This document shows positions 25,273 to 33,085 of a stretch of DNA of 38,399 bases, one piece after another. The DNA comes from Afipia birgiae 34632. Lineage in GTDB: Bacteria; Pseudomonadota; Alphaproteobacteria; Rhizobiales; Xanthobacteraceae. The first letter of the stretch is position 1, and every line of letters starts with the position of its first letter. Under the pieces are notes generated by a model that did not search any database, had not been told where the DNA came from, and was given only the letters and a program-made list of their open reading frames with translations. The DNA lies in NCBI RefSeq assembly GCF_000308295.2, contig NZ_HG326653.1, positions 587,189 through 625,587 of the forward strand, read 5' to 3'. Made by a program: the position numbers and the translations under genes.

Positions 25273-25288
25273 TGTTCACAAGTGAACA
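25273..25288. promoter_or_regulatory. palindromic candidate operator in the Crp/receiver divergent region
   Basis: TGTTCAC-AA-GTGAACA is a perfect two-fold symmetric site (7-bp arms, 2-bp centre), 52 bp from the Crp/Fnr start and 116 bp from the receiver start. It is suited to a homodimeric regulator such as the adjacent Crp/Fnr protein. Binding is an inference; the sequence is not a canonical CRP (TGTGA-N6-TCACA) or FNR site. Confidence 0.55.
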
Positions 25289-25403
25289 GACGCGGCCGCC
25301 CGTTTTATGGTCGGTTCCAGCCGGGAACCGGTGCGGCGGCTTTTGAGCGTCGCGGCCGGGGTTCCACCGGGCTTCGCTCACTCAAGTCTTCGGGACGTAA
25401 AAC

Positions 25404-25808
25404 ATGAAACCCATCGACCCCACCGGGCCGGCGGCTCAAAGCCCTGCCGAGCTACCCACCGACGTACTCGTGGTCGAGGACGATACGCTGATCGCCATGG
25501 ACGCCGCCGAGACCATCACCAGCTTTGGCGTGGCCTCCGTCCGAATTGCCCGCAATGTTGCCGATGCCCTGCAAATGATAGCCGCGCATGCGCCGGATTT
25601 TGCGCTGCTCGATGTTGGGCTGATCAGGGAAAAAAGCTTCGCAGTCGCCGAGCAACTTGAACGTCAGAAAATTCCGTTCGCGTTTGTCACGGGATATTCC
25701 GGACCTGCGGGCGTGCCCGCAACGTTTGCGCATCACCCGGTGCTGCGCAAACCGTATCTGCGCGACGCGTTGCTCGAGACGCTGCGCAGGTGGCGCGATC
25801 CGGTTTGA
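25404..25808 (+). CDS. single-domain response regulator (FAT-GUY-like receiver)
   Basis: The 134-aa protein is one receiver domain with no output domain. The acidic pocket Glu25-Asp26-Asp27 (VVEDD), phospho-acceptor Asp70 (FALLDVGL), Thr86 (FVTGYS) and Lys106 (LRKPY) are all present, so it should be phosphorylatable. The stretch REKSFAVAEQLERQKIPFAF with VTGYS resembles the PFxFATGYG motif of the alphaproteobacterial FAT GUY single-domain regulators, which relay phosphate in the general stress response; here the Ala of FAT is Val. Partner kinases are not in the window. The ATG at 25404 follows an AAAACATG context. Divergent from the Crp/Fnr gene; its stop faces the TAXI gene stop two bases away. 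Confidence 0.9.
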   Translation: MKPIDPTGPAAQSPAELPTDVLVVEDDTLIAMDAAETITSFGVASVRIARNVADALQMIAAHAPDFALLDVGLIREKSFAVAEQLERQKIPFAFVTGYSGPAGVPATFAHHPVLRKPYLRDALLETLRRWRDPV

Positions 25809-25810
25809 TC

Positions 25811-27223
25811 TTACGCCACGTGGCTGCGCGCGGGACGCGGGTCCTTCGATGACATGTCGAGCAGGAAGGTCTTGCGATCGGCCACTGCGTTGTGGAATTG
25901 CTCGAGCGCGATGCTGAACGCCGTCAGCGATCCTTCCTCGATCGCTCCGTCTTCGAAACAATGCAGTGTCTCGCGCATGATCTCGTCGGCTTCCGCCTGC
26001 ATGGCGTCGAGTTCGTCGATGGAGGTGGTCTTGCGCGCCGCCGTCAGCATTTCCAGCAGCCGCTCGCGCAAGTTGGAATTGGTGACGCGCTCGTCCTTGC
26101 GCCAATAGCTGGCGAACCAGGCGCCGGCCGAGCCGAGCGCGGACAGCGCCATCAGGCTGCCCCAGATGTAATCGCTGTATCTGTCGAGGAATGATTTCTC
26201 TTCGCCGTCGACATAGGCGGCGGCGCCGGGATGCGCTGGGATAGCGGCATCCTTGTCGGTATCCGGCGTTTCCAGTTTCGCCGTGAGCGGGAATTCGCTC
26301 TGGATGGTCTGGCGGATCGAGAACAACTGCCGGGTCAGCGCGCCCGCCGTGGCTTCCGACAGCGATTTCCGCGCCACGATATGGTGCGCGAATGTAATGG
26401 TGTCGATCTTGTCATCGGGCCGCGCCGGCTTCGCGCCGAACGATCCCGCGGGAATTTCGCCGGATTCATACGCGGGATATTTTTGCGCTATCGCGTCCGC
26501 CGTATCCAGCGAGAGGAACGTCGCTTCCTTGCCGCCGCGCGTGGTCGCCGTGATGGCGTCCGCCGTAATCTTGCTGTTGAGCGGGCCGACCGCGAGGAAC
26601 GCATCGAGCTTTTCATTTTTGAGAGCTTCGGCAAAGCCCGTGGTGGTGAACTGAACCACCTGGACGCTTTCAGGCTTCACGCCGGACTGTGTGAGAATCA
26701 CTTTCAACAGGTTGACGTTGGCCTGCGTGCGGCCAATCACCCCGATGCGCTTGCCCGCAAGTTGTTCGATCTTCTTGATGGCGCCCTTCTTGCTGCTTCC
26801 GTTCAGCGCCCACAGCACCGCGTAATTCTTGCGGATGCTGGCGATCGCCTGCGCGTCCTTCGGCAACTCGATATCGCCGCGGATGACAGCGAGATCGGTG
26901 GTGCCCGCATTGAGGCTCGCGGCGCTTGACGAGGTTCCGTCGGTAATGATCGGCCGCAGCCGGACATACTTCCGGTCGCGCGAGAAGATCTGTGCGATCG
27001 ACTGAACGACCTTGACATCATCGCTGTAGGGAGGGCCGACCGCGATCCGCAGATGGACCGGACGATTCATCCAGTAGGCTGCACCGCCGACAGCGGCCAC
27101 GGTCGCCAGCACGGCGGCGACCACGACGAGCATGGCCTTCATTCGGTGCGGCTTGGGTGTACCCGGTGGCCGGGGGGGAGCCTCCGTAGCCATCGATCGG
27201 GTGAACATGTCGCGAAAGCCCAT
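25811..27223 (-). CDS. TAXI-family TRAP solute-binding protein, membrane-anchored with cytoplasmic tail
   Basis: The 470-aa protein has a Pro-rich cytoplasmic N-terminus, a membrane anchor (about residues 29-50), and a TAXI-type binding domain (about 56-310) with [60 protein letters not shown] and [20 protein letters not shown] second membrane span follows (about 352-374, [20 protein letters not shown]), then a roughly 96-residue cytoplasmic helical C-terminus ([20 protein letters not shown]...). Ordinary TAXI receptors are free periplasmic proteins feeding a 4TM-12TM permease; no permease gene is here. Two anchors and a cytosolic helical tail suggest a sensor-like or scaffold role instead, which is inference. 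It converges with the receiver gene. Similar orphan TAXI proteins occur in related genomes as I recall. Confidence 0.88.
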   Translation of the reverse strand: MGFRDMFTRSMATEAPPRPPGTPKPHRMKAMLVVVAAVLATVAAVGGAAYWMNRPVHLRIAVGPPYSDDVKVVQSIAQIFSRDRKYVRLRPIITDGTSSSAASLNAGTTDLAVIRGDIELPKDAQAIASIRKNYAVLWALNGSSKKGAIKKIEQLAGKRIGVIGRTQANVNLLKVILTQSGVKPESVQVVQFTTTGFAEALKNEKLDAFLAVGPLNSKITADAITATTRGGKEATFLSLDTADAIAQKYPAYESGEIPAGSFGAKPARPDDKIDTITFAHHIVARKSLSEATAGALTRQLFSIRQTIQSEFPLTAKLETPDTDKDAAIPAHPGAAAYVDGEEKSFLDRYSDYIWGSLMALSALGSAGAWFASYWRKDERVTNSNLRERLLEMLTAARKTTSIDELDAMQAEADEIMRETLHCFEDGAIEEGSLTAFSIALEQFHNAVADRKTFLLDMSSKDPRPARSHVA

Positions 27224-27408
27224 GGGTTACCGCGCCTCCCGGCGTTCATCGGTATTATACCAGATCATCGGTGTATCTGCAGGTTCCATGTTCGGCATGG
27301 TTAGCGGCCCGAGAGCGGCTTTTCCGTGGCCGCCGGACCCATTGCGGTTGGTATCTGTTGGGAAGGCATGGGCTGGGTTGTAAAGTTCGGGTGATCGAGG
27401 AGGCTTGG

Positions 27409-27699
27409 ATGGTGGAACGGCTATCGGCGGAGGCGCGGCGTACGGCGCTTTTGAGGCTCAAGGGCTGGTCGGAGGTGTCCGGCCGCGATGCCATCACGCG
27501 GACCTTCACATTTCGGGATTTCAACGAGGCGTTCGGCTTCATGACCCGCGCGGCGCTGGTCGCCGAAAAGAGCGATCATCATCCGGAATGGCGCAACGTC
27601 TACAAGACCGTTGAGGTGGTGCTTTCAACCCACGATGCGGACGGCGTGACTGCGCGCGACATCGCGCTGGCGGAAGCGATGGACAGGATCGCGGGGTGA
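27409..27699 (+). CDS. phhB: 4a-hydroxytetrahydrobiopterin dehydratase (pterin-4a-carbinolamine dehydratase)
   Basis: The 96-aa product is a full-length [23 protein letters not shown] then [20 protein letters not shown] and the catalytic block [20 protein letters not shown] with the His-His and later His (THDADGVT), ending in a conserved helix ([13 protein letters not shown]). It dehydrates 4a-hydroxytetrahydropterin formed by aromatic amino acid hydroxylases. No phhA is adjacent, so a pterin-related role elsewhere (or in molybdopterin metabolism) is possible. The ATG at 27409 has a strong GGAGG site at 27398-27402; the longer frame from 27271 would not. Divergent from the TAXI gene. Confidence 0.95.
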   Translation: MVERLSAEARRTALLRLKGWSEVSGRDAITRTFTFRDFNEAFGFMTRAALVAEKSDHHPEWRNVYKTVEVVLSTHDADGVTARDIALAEAMDRIAG

Positions 27700-27717
27700 G
27701 ATCGCAGTCCTCGCCTC

Positions 27718-27798
27718 GTCATTGCGAGCGAAGCGAAGCAATCCAGAGCTATCGGCGAGAAACTGGATTGCTTCGTCGCTACGCTCCTCGCAATGACG
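27718..27798. repeat. family A palindromic repeat, copy 4
   Basis: GTCATTGCGAGCGAAGCGAA...GCAATCCAG, a short spacer, then CTGGATTGCTTCGTCGCTAC and GCTCCTCGCAATGACG. The arms are almost perfectly complementary. It is one of the two cleanest copies in the window. Confidence 0.9.
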
Positions 27799-27872
27799 TC
27801 TTGTGGCGGGTCGCGCGGTTCCTATGTGATGTGAGCGGATTGTAGCGAGCAACCGCTGAGGGAACTTGAACC

Positions 27873-28250
27873 ATGGCCTCCGACAACACGGCGCATTTCG
27901 AGCGGGCTGAAAAGCTCGCGAAGGATCCCGAGCGTGTGCGCCGAAATTTCTGGCTGAAATTCAAACGCCTCGCGACCAGCTTGCCGTTCGCGGAAGAATT
28001 GCTCGCTGCCTACTATTGCGCATTCGACCGCGAGACGCCGCGCCATGTGCAGGCGGCGCTGCTCGGTGCGCTGGCGTATTTCGTGCTGCCGTTTGATTTT
28101 GTGCCGGACATGCTGCCCGTGCTTGGCTTCACCGACGACGCGGCAGTGCTGGCGACCGCGATCAGGATGGTGGCGAGCCACATCACGCCGGAGCACCGCG
28201 CGGCCGCGCATGCGGCGCTGACGCGCGGGCTGGACGAAGAGAACGTCTGA
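27873..28250 (+). CDS. DUF1232 (YkvA-like) membrane protein
   Basis: The 125-aa product contains the DUF1232 core: a hydrophobic stretch AALLGALAYFVLPFDFVPDM and LPVLGFTDDAAVLATAIRM, with the family signature YxxxPxDxxPD..P..G..DD. The N-terminal 50 residues are basic and helical (RVRRNFWLKFKRLA). YkvA-like proteins are small membrane-associated proteins of unknown function, widespread in bacteria. The ATG at 27873 follows GAGGGAACTTGAACC, a reasonable ribosome site. It is a single gene flanked by family A and family B repeats, without operon partners. Confidence 0.92.
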   Translation: MASDNTAHFERAEKLAKDPERVRRNFWLKFKRLATSLPFAEELLAAYYCAFDRETPRHVQAALLGALAYFVLPFDFVPDMLPVLGFTDDAAVLATAIRMVASHITPEHRAAAHAALTRGLDEENV

Positions 28251-28262
28251 GACGATACGCCC

Positions 28263-28367
28263 GTCATCCAGAGGTGTGAGCCGTCTTCAGCGAACCTCGA
28301 AGGATGGCGGGTTTTTGTTGGTCATCCTTCGAGGCGCGCAAGCAAGAGCGCGCGCCTCAGGATGACG
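28263..28367. repeat. family B palindromic repeat, copy 3
   Basis: GTCATCCAGAGGTGTGAGCC...CGAACCTCGAAGGATGG is followed by the inverse unit GTCATCCTTCGAGGCGCGCA...CGCCTCAGGATGACG. It fills the space between the convergent DUF1232 and quinone oxidoreductase genes. Confidence 0.85.
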
Positions 28368-28374
28368 ACAACAT

Positions 28375-29349
28375 TCACGGATGCAGGATCACCTTGCCCA
28401 TGGCCTTGCGCTCGGCAAGCACCTTGAGCGCCTCGGTGGTCTTTTCCAGCGGGAAGGTGCTGTCGACATGGGATGAAATCTTTCCCTCGGCCGCCCACTT
28501 CATCAGCTTCTCGAGGGCGGCGCGGCCCTGCTTCGGCTCGCGCTTCATGTGCGCGCCCCAGAATACGCCGCGAATGTCACAGCCCTTGAGCAGTGCGAGA
28601 TTGAGCGGGATTTTCGGGATGTCACCGGCGGCGAAACCGATCACGAGGAAGCGTCCCTTCCAGCCGAGCGAGCGCACGCCGATCTCGGCGTAAGTGCCGC
28701 CGACCGGATCGAACACGATGTCGATGCCCTTCTCGCCGCCGACCCGCTTGAGCGCTTCCTTCAGATCTTCCTTGGCGTAGTTGATGGTCAGTTCTGCGCC
28801 GTGCTTCTTGGCGAACTCGAGTTTCTCGTCGCTTGAAGCGCAGGCGATCACCTTCAGTCCCAGCACCTTGCCGAGTTCGCAGGCCGCAAGGCCGACGCCG
28901 CCGGCCGCGCCGAACACTGCGAGGGTTTCGCCGGGCTTCGGATCGGCGCGATCTTCCAGAGCATGTAGGGCTGTGCCGTAGATCACGATAACGCCGGCGG
29001 CGCGGTCGAAATCGAGATTGTCCGGAATTTTCACAGCCTGCGATGCGGGGATCGCGATTTTCTGACGCGCACCGTTATAACCGCACGATGCCGCGACACG
29101 GTCGCCTGGCTTGAGATCGGTCACGCCCGCGCCGACGCTCTCGACCACGCCGGCGATTTCCGCGGCGGGAGAAAACGGAAACGGCGGCTTGATCTGGTAC
29201 TTGCCCTGAATCATCAGCAGGTCGAAAAAGTTCAGCGCGGCGGCCTTGATCGCGATCACGGCTTCGCCGGGTCCCGCGACCGGATCGGGAATATCGCTCA
29301 GCACCAGATCGTCGGGGCCGCAATACTGCGAACAGAGAATGGCTTTCAT
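28375..29349 (-). CDS. NADPH:quinone oxidoreductase (zinc-free MDR family)
   Basis: The 324-aa protein is a medium-chain dehydrogenase/reductase of the quinone reductase type: MKAILCSQYCGPDDLVLSDI at the start, FFDLLMIQGKYQ (in place of zinc-ligand sequences), and the NADPH-binding glycine motif LAVFGAAGGVGLAACELGK, with VIACASSDEKLEFAKKHGAE after it. The catalytic zinc cysteine and structural zinc cysteines of alcohol dehydrogenases are missing, as expected for this branch. It reduces quinones or enoyl/enone substrates; which one is not evident. The start at 29349 is preferred to the ATG at 29370 by family fit. Its last codon lies eight bases from the repeat. Confidence 0.94.
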   Translation of the reverse strand: MKAILCSQYCGPDDLVLSDIPDPVAGPGEAVIAIKAAALNFFDLLMIQGKYQIKPPFPFSPAAEIAGVVESVGAGVTDLKPGDRVAASCGYNGARQKIAIPASQAVKIPDNLDFDRAAGVIVIYGTALHALEDRADPKPGETLAVFGAAGGVGLAACELGKVLGLKVIACASSDEKLEFAKKHGAELTINYAKEDLKEALKRVGGEKGIDIVFDPVGGTYAEIGVRSLGWKGRFLVIGFAAGDIPKIPLNLALLKGCDIRGVFWGAHMKREPKQGRAALEKLMKWAAEGKISSHVDSTFPLEKTTEALKVLAERKAMGKVILHP

Positions 29350-29666
29350 CGAGACACCTGAAGAGTTCATGAGGAGCGGGACACTGGCGGACTTCTTGCC
29401 GGATTTGACGCGGCGCTACAATCTGAATCGCGGGCTGGCGCGATGATGCTTGCGGGATGTAACTATGTTTGAAACACTGCGCTTTCGGAAAGACACCTGC
29501 GCGGTCTGCCGCCGTCCCGATTGTGGCTCGGATACTCCCGGACGGATGTGGCAAAGCGCAGCGGTGGTGGGTTAACGTTCCAACAAGCGGTTTGGGGTCT
29601 ATTGCACGTCCCCGCGGAAGTGCGAGCCATCTTGCAGTCACAATATTGAAGGAACCAGTTTTGGTG
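29350..29666. other. divergent intergenic region, no gene supported
   Basis: This 317-bp space lies between the quinone reductase (leftward) and IalB-family gene (rightward). Open frames crossing it lack ribosome sites and continue out of the IalB frame without conserved text. A weak short inverted pair (TGCGCTTTC / GCAAAGCGCA) is visible around 29476-29560 but is not convincing as a regulatory element. Confidence 0.45.
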
Positions 29667-30323
29667 ATGTCCTTGCAGCGAGCGATGGTAATTCTGGTGG
29701 CGGCGTTGCCGGTTTACGGCTTTGCAAATCCCGCGTTCGCCCAAACACCGCAACCCAAGTCTTCTCAGGCCACGCCTGCCGCCAAGCAAGCGCCGAAAGC
29801 TGCGGCGCCCGCCAAACCAGCACCGAAAAGCGCCGCGCCTGCGAAACCGGCGGCGCCTGCAGCCGCAGGCAACGCCGAGCCGTCGCTGGTCGGCCAGTTC
29901 GGCACCTGGGGCGCCTACACCGCGACGCCGAACGGCAAGAAGGTCTGCTTCGCGCTCGCCAAGCCCGCCTCGTCGAAAACCAATCCGCCCAACCGCCCGC
30001 GCGACCCGTCCTATGCATTCATTTCGACACGGCCCGCCGAGAAGGTCTCGAACGAAGTGTCGATCATGATCGGCTACACGCTGAAGCCAGGCTCCGAAGG
30101 CTCGCTCGAAGTCGGCGGCTCACGCTTTGCGATGTACTCGCAGGGCGACGGGCTCTGGATCAAGAATGCCGCCGAGGAAGACCGGCTGGTGGACGCGCTG
30201 CGCAAGGGCGCGGATGCAACCGTGAAGGGCGTTTCCGCCAAGGGCACCGAAACCACCGACACGTTCCCGCTCAAGGGGCTGGCCCAGGCACTGGACAAGC
30301 TGGCGCAGGAGTGCCGGCGCTAG
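29667..30323 (+). CDS. IalB-family (invasion-associated locus B) periplasmic protein
   Basis: The product (218 aa from 29667) has a Sec signal (MSLQRAMVILVAALPVYGFA then NPAFAQ), a long Ala/Pro/Lys-rich linker (about residues 29-75; KQAPKAAAPAKPAPKSAAPA) and an IalB-like domain: VGQFGTWGAYTATPNGKKVC, FALAKPASSKTNPPNR, SYAFISTRPAEKVSNEVSIM and FAMYSQGDGLWIKNAAEEDR. The family is named for Bartonella invasion but is general in alphaproteobacteria, where its role is unclear. Start codon is uncertain: ATG 29667, or TTG 29661 and GTG 29664 two and one codons earlier, which lie at better distance from AAGGA at 29649-29653. The basic linker may contact the envelope or peptidoglycan; that is inference. 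Confidence 0.88.
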   Translation: MSLQRAMVILVAALPVYGFANPAFAQTPQPKSSQATPAAKQAPKAAAPAKPAPKSAAPAKPAAPAAAGNAEPSLVGQFGTWGAYTATPNGKKVCFALAKPASSKTNPPNRPRDPSYAFISTRPAEKVSNEVSIMIGYTLKPGSEGSLEVGGSRFAMYSQGDGLWIKNAAEEDRLVDALRKGADATVKGVSAKGTETTDTFPLKGLAQALDKLAQECRR

Positions 30324-30438
30324 GCCGAAAGACGGTCGCAATTGTCCGGTATTGGCTCTATATAGCGGGTGACGCGACTTAAGGGTTCCGTCACGCCCGG
30401 CCCTGTGCCGCCGCAATTTTCCCGAGACACATACCGAT

Positions 30439-31635
30439 ATGACTATGACCGAAGCGTCCGGCGTCCTCGAAAAGACCGCCCTTGAAACCTACGTGCCGCC
30501 GGCCAAGCCCTCGCTGGTCGGGCTGTCGCGGGCGGAATTGTCGGACAGGCTCGGCGAAATCGGCGTGCCGGAGAAGCAGCGCAAGATGCGCGCGCAGCAG
30601 CTCTGGCACTGGATGTATGTGCGCGGCGCGCAGACGTTCGCCGACATGACCAACGTGTCGAAAGACATGCGCGCGGAACTTGAGAAACATTTCACTGTCG
30701 ATCGGCCCGAAGTCGTCGCCGAACAGATTTCCAACGACGGCACCCGCAAGTGGCTGCTGCGCCTGCCGGGCGATGTCGCCGGACGCGCCCATGAGGTCGA
30801 ATGCGTCTACATTCCGGAAACCGATCGCGGCACGCTGTGCGTGTCGTCGCAGGTCGGCTGCACTTTGACCTGTTCGTTCTGCCACACCGGCACGCAGCGC
30901 CTCGTGCGCAATCTCACCGCGGGTGAAATCGCCGGACAGGTGATGGTGGCGCGCGATCGTCTGGGCGACTGGATCGACCGCGAAACGCCGAACGGCAACC
31001 GCCTTGTCACCAACGTGGTGATGATGGGCATGGGCGAGCCGCTCTACAATTTCGATGCGGTGCGCGATGCGCTGCTGATCGTGTCCGACAATGAAGGCAT
31101 CGGCATTTCCCGCCGCCGCATCACGCTGTCGACGTCGGGTGTGGTGCCGAACATTGCGCGCACCGGCGACGAAATCGGCGTCATGCTGGCGATCTCGCTG
31201 CATGCCGTGCGCGATGAACTGCGCAACGAACTGGTGCCGCTCAACAAGAAATACCCGATCAAGGAATTGCTGGACGCCTGCCGCGCCTATCCCGGCTCGT
31301 CCAACTCGCGGCGCATCACCTTCGAATACGTGATGCTGAAGGGCGTCAACGATTCGCTTGATGACGCGAAGCTGCTGGTGAAATTGCTCAAGGGCATTCC
31401 GGCCAAGATCAATCTCATTCCGTTCAATCCGTGGCCCGGCACCAAGTACGAGTGCTCGGACTGGGACCAGATCGAGAAGTTTTCCGAGTATGTCTTCAAC
31501 GCAGGCTATTCCTCGCCGGTGCGCACTCCGCGCGGCCGCGACATTCTCGCTGCCTGCGGACAGCTGAAATCGGAAACCGAGAAACTGTCCGCGCGCGAAC
31601 GTCAGGCGCTGCGCGCCATGGCGATGACGGATTAA
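30439..31635 (+). CDS. rlmN: dual-specificity 23S rRNA/tRNA adenine-C2 methyltransferase
   Basis: RlmN is a radical SAM enzyme that methylates C2 of A2503 in 23S rRNA and A37 of some tRNAs. The 398-aa product has the cluster motif CTLTCSFC (Cys141, Cys145, Cys148), the two additional redox/methyl-carrying cysteines expected for the family (Cys122 in EVECVYIPE and Cys373 in [10 protein letters not shown]), and conserved phrases [59 protein letters not shown] and [16 protein letters not shown]. All catalytic residues are in place. The N-terminal domain ([16 protein letters not shown]) is the substrate-binding HhH-like part. The ATG at 30439 is followed by a second in-frame ATG at 30445. Confidence 0.98.
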   Translation: MTMTEASGVLEKTALETYVPPAKPSLVGLSRAELSDRLGEIGVPEKQRKMRAQQLWHWMYVRGAQTFADMTNVSKDMRAELEKHFTVDRPEVVAEQISNDGTRKWLLRLPGDVAGRAHEVECVYIPETDRGTLCVSSQVGCTLTCSFCHTGTQRLVRNLTAGEIAGQVMVARDRLGDWIDRETPNGNRLVTNVVMMGMGEPLYNFDAVRDALLIVSDNEGIGISRRRITLSTSGVVPNIARTGDEIGVMLAISLHAVRDELRNELVPLNKKYPIKELLDACRAYPGSSNSRRITFEYVMLKGVNDSLDDAKLLVKLLKGIPAKINLIPFNPWPGTKYECSDWDQIEKFSEYVFNAGYSSPVRTPRGRDILAACGQLKSETEKLSARERQALRAMAMTD

Positions 31636-31646
31636 GGTATTCAGCC

Positions 31647-31754
31647 GTCGCCCTTCGAGGCCGCCGCTTTGTGGCGGCGCCTCAGGGTGACGCAACAGAG
31701 AGTGAAGCGTCATCCTGAGGTGCGAGCCGTCTGCGGCAAGCTTCGAAGGATGAC
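31647..31754. repeat. family B palindromic repeat, copy 4
   Basis: GTCGCCCTTCGAGGCCGCCG, then GGCGGCGCCTCAGGGTGACG, then the second unit GTCATCCTGAGGTGCGAGCC...CTTCGAAGGATGAC. The two palindromic units lie side by side between rlmN and the next gene, the last about 20 bases from its start. Confidence 0.85.
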
Positions 31755-31775
31755 AGACCAACGGAATAATCCCCC

Positions 31776-32246
31776 ATGGCCGTGATCGGACGCCTGTTCG
31801 CGATTTTCTTCGGATTTGTCGCCGCGTGTCTCGTGGCGGGGGCGGTGGTGCTGTACGCGATCTTCTTTCCGGAAATGAATGATGTGTCGCTTGATGTCGA
31901 TCAGGGCGCGATCAATCTCGTTCTCGGCTTCGGCTTCATCCTGATCAGCGGCTTTGCGCTGCTGCCGGCGCTGGTCATCGCGCTTGTCACCGAAGCCTTT
32001 TCGATCCGGCATATTCTTGCCTACGCCGTCGCGGGCGGTTTCGCGGGGCTGTGCTGCTATCTCGGCTTCATTCCGTTCGATACCGTGAACATGACCTTCA
32101 ACGGCATCGTGCGGCGGCATCTCGAAGTGATGGTCGGCGCGGGGATTCTCGGCGGCGTGATCTACTGGATGATCGCGGGCCGCAATGCCGGTGCATGGCG
32201 TTCGCCGTCGCCGGAGCCGCCACCGTTACCGCCACTGCCGCGTTAA
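31776..32246 (+). CDS. hypothetical inner-membrane protein (156 aa)
   Basis: Four hydrophobic segments are evident: about residues 5-30 (LFAIFFGFVAACLVAGAVVL), 48-70 (LVLGFGFILISGFALLPALV), 80-100 (ILAYAVAGGFAGLCCYLGFI) and 115-132 (HLEVMVGAGILGGVIYWMIA), with a Pro-rich cytosolic tail (SPEPPPLPPLPR). I do not recognise a named family, although similar four-span hypothetical proteins follow rlmN in related genomes as far as I recall. No charged residues inside the spans suggest transport, and no enzyme motif is seen. The start follows a family B repeat with a short purine stretch (GGAATAATCC) just upstream. Confidence 0.8.
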   Translation: MAVIGRLFAIFFGFVAACLVAGAVVLYAIFFPEMNDVSLDVDQGAINLVLGFGFILISGFALLPALVIALVTEAFSIRHILAYAVAGGFAGLCCYLGFIPFDTVNMTFNGIVRRHLEVMVGAGILGGVIYWMIAGRNAGAWRSPSPEPPPLPPLPR

Positions 32247-32260
32247 TCCGGCTTTTGTCC

Positions 32261-32340
32261 GTCATTGCGAGCGAAGCGAAGCAATCCAGAATTGCAAGCA
32301 AGAACTGGATTGCTTCGTCGCTGCGCTCCTCGCAATGACG
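32261..32340. repeat. family A palindromic repeat, copy 5
   Basis: GTCATTGCGAGCGAAGCGAA...GCAATCCAG pairs with CTGGATTGCTTCGTCGCTGC and GCTCCTCGCAATGACG. It closely matches copy 4. It lies between convergent genes. Confidence 0.9.
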
Positions 32341-32353
32341 CAAGAGAACGGAA

Positions 32354-32953
32354 CTACTTCTTCGCCCAGCGCAGCGCCTGTTCGAGGCGGTCGTTGCCCC
32401 AGAACAATTCGCGGTCCGCGGTGGTGAAAGTCGGTGCGCCGAAGAATCCGCGTTTGGCGGCGTCCGCGGTCAGGTCGCGCAGTTCCGTCTTGATATCGTC
32501 GGCCTGCGCGCTCGCGAAGGTCGCGTCCACCGGCACTTTCAGCTTGGTCAAAATGTCCGCGATCACGTGTGACTCCGAGATCACCCGGTTCTCGGCATAT
32601 TCGGCATGGAATACGGCGCGGCTGAAATCCTCACCCCAGGTGTCCTTCAATCCCACCAGCGCGACGCGGCTTGCCAGCACGCTCGATTGAGGAAACGCAT
32701 CCGGCCACCGGAAGCCGACGCCGATCTCGTCGGCGGTCCGCTGCACGTCGCGGATCATATGCTGGCCCTTCACCGGAAACAGGTTGAATGGCGAATCCTT
32801 CATGCCTTGCGACGCGAAAATCGGCCCGAGCAGAAATGGCTGCCACCGCACCGAGACACCGGCGGCATCGGCCAGCGGCGCGATGCGTGTCGCGGAGAGG
32901 AACGAATAGACAGAGGCAAAATCGAACCAGAAATCCAGAACGGGCTTGGGCAT
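32354..32953 (-). CDS. 2-hydroxychromene-2-carboxylate isomerase-like protein (DsbA/GST-kappa fold)
   Basis: The 199-aa product has the NahD/GST-kappa type thioredoxin fold: LDFWFDFASVYSFLSATRIA at the start, with the conserved Ser14 where DsbA has its first Cys, then PFLLGPIFASQGMKDSPFNL, and the C-terminal thioredoxin part with AAKRGFFGAPTF (cis-Pro loop) and LFWGNDRLEQAL. Such enzymes use glutathione to isomerise hydroxychromene carboxylate in naphthalene breakdown, or act on other conjugates. No other aromatic-ring degradation gene sits here, so the real substrate may differ. The start at 32953 is supported by family fit; the much longer frame extending to 33664 is antisense to the PAP2 gene. 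Confidence 0.92.
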   Translation of the reverse strand: MPKPVLDFWFDFASVYSFLSATRIAPLADAAGVSVRWQPFLLGPIFASQGMKDSPFNLFPVKGQHMIRDVQRTADEIGVGFRWPDAFPQSSVLASRVALVGLKDTWGEDFSRAVFHAEYAENRVISESHVIADILTKLKVPVDATFASAQADDIKTELRDLTADAAKRGFFGAPTFTTADRELFWGNDRLEQALRWAKK

Positions 32954-33085
32954 GATCCTGAGACGCTCCCGCCTTGAAGCTCTTTTTTCAAGTGTTGTGT
33001 TACAGCCTAGCACGGATCGGGCAGGCCTCCGGAATGCGGCGTGTGGCCACTTTAATTCCCTTGCCGCCTCGGCTACACACCCCCC

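Noticed and set aside
25266..25277. Alphaproteobacterial LexA box (GTTC-N7-GTTC) near the Crp/receiver region
   Set aside because: GTTC-CTTT-GTTC has a spacing of four rather than seven; the inverted palindrome is the better-supported signal.
30391..31761. 456-aa open frame on the minus strand
   Set aside because: Antisense to rlmN, which has all radical-SAM motifs.
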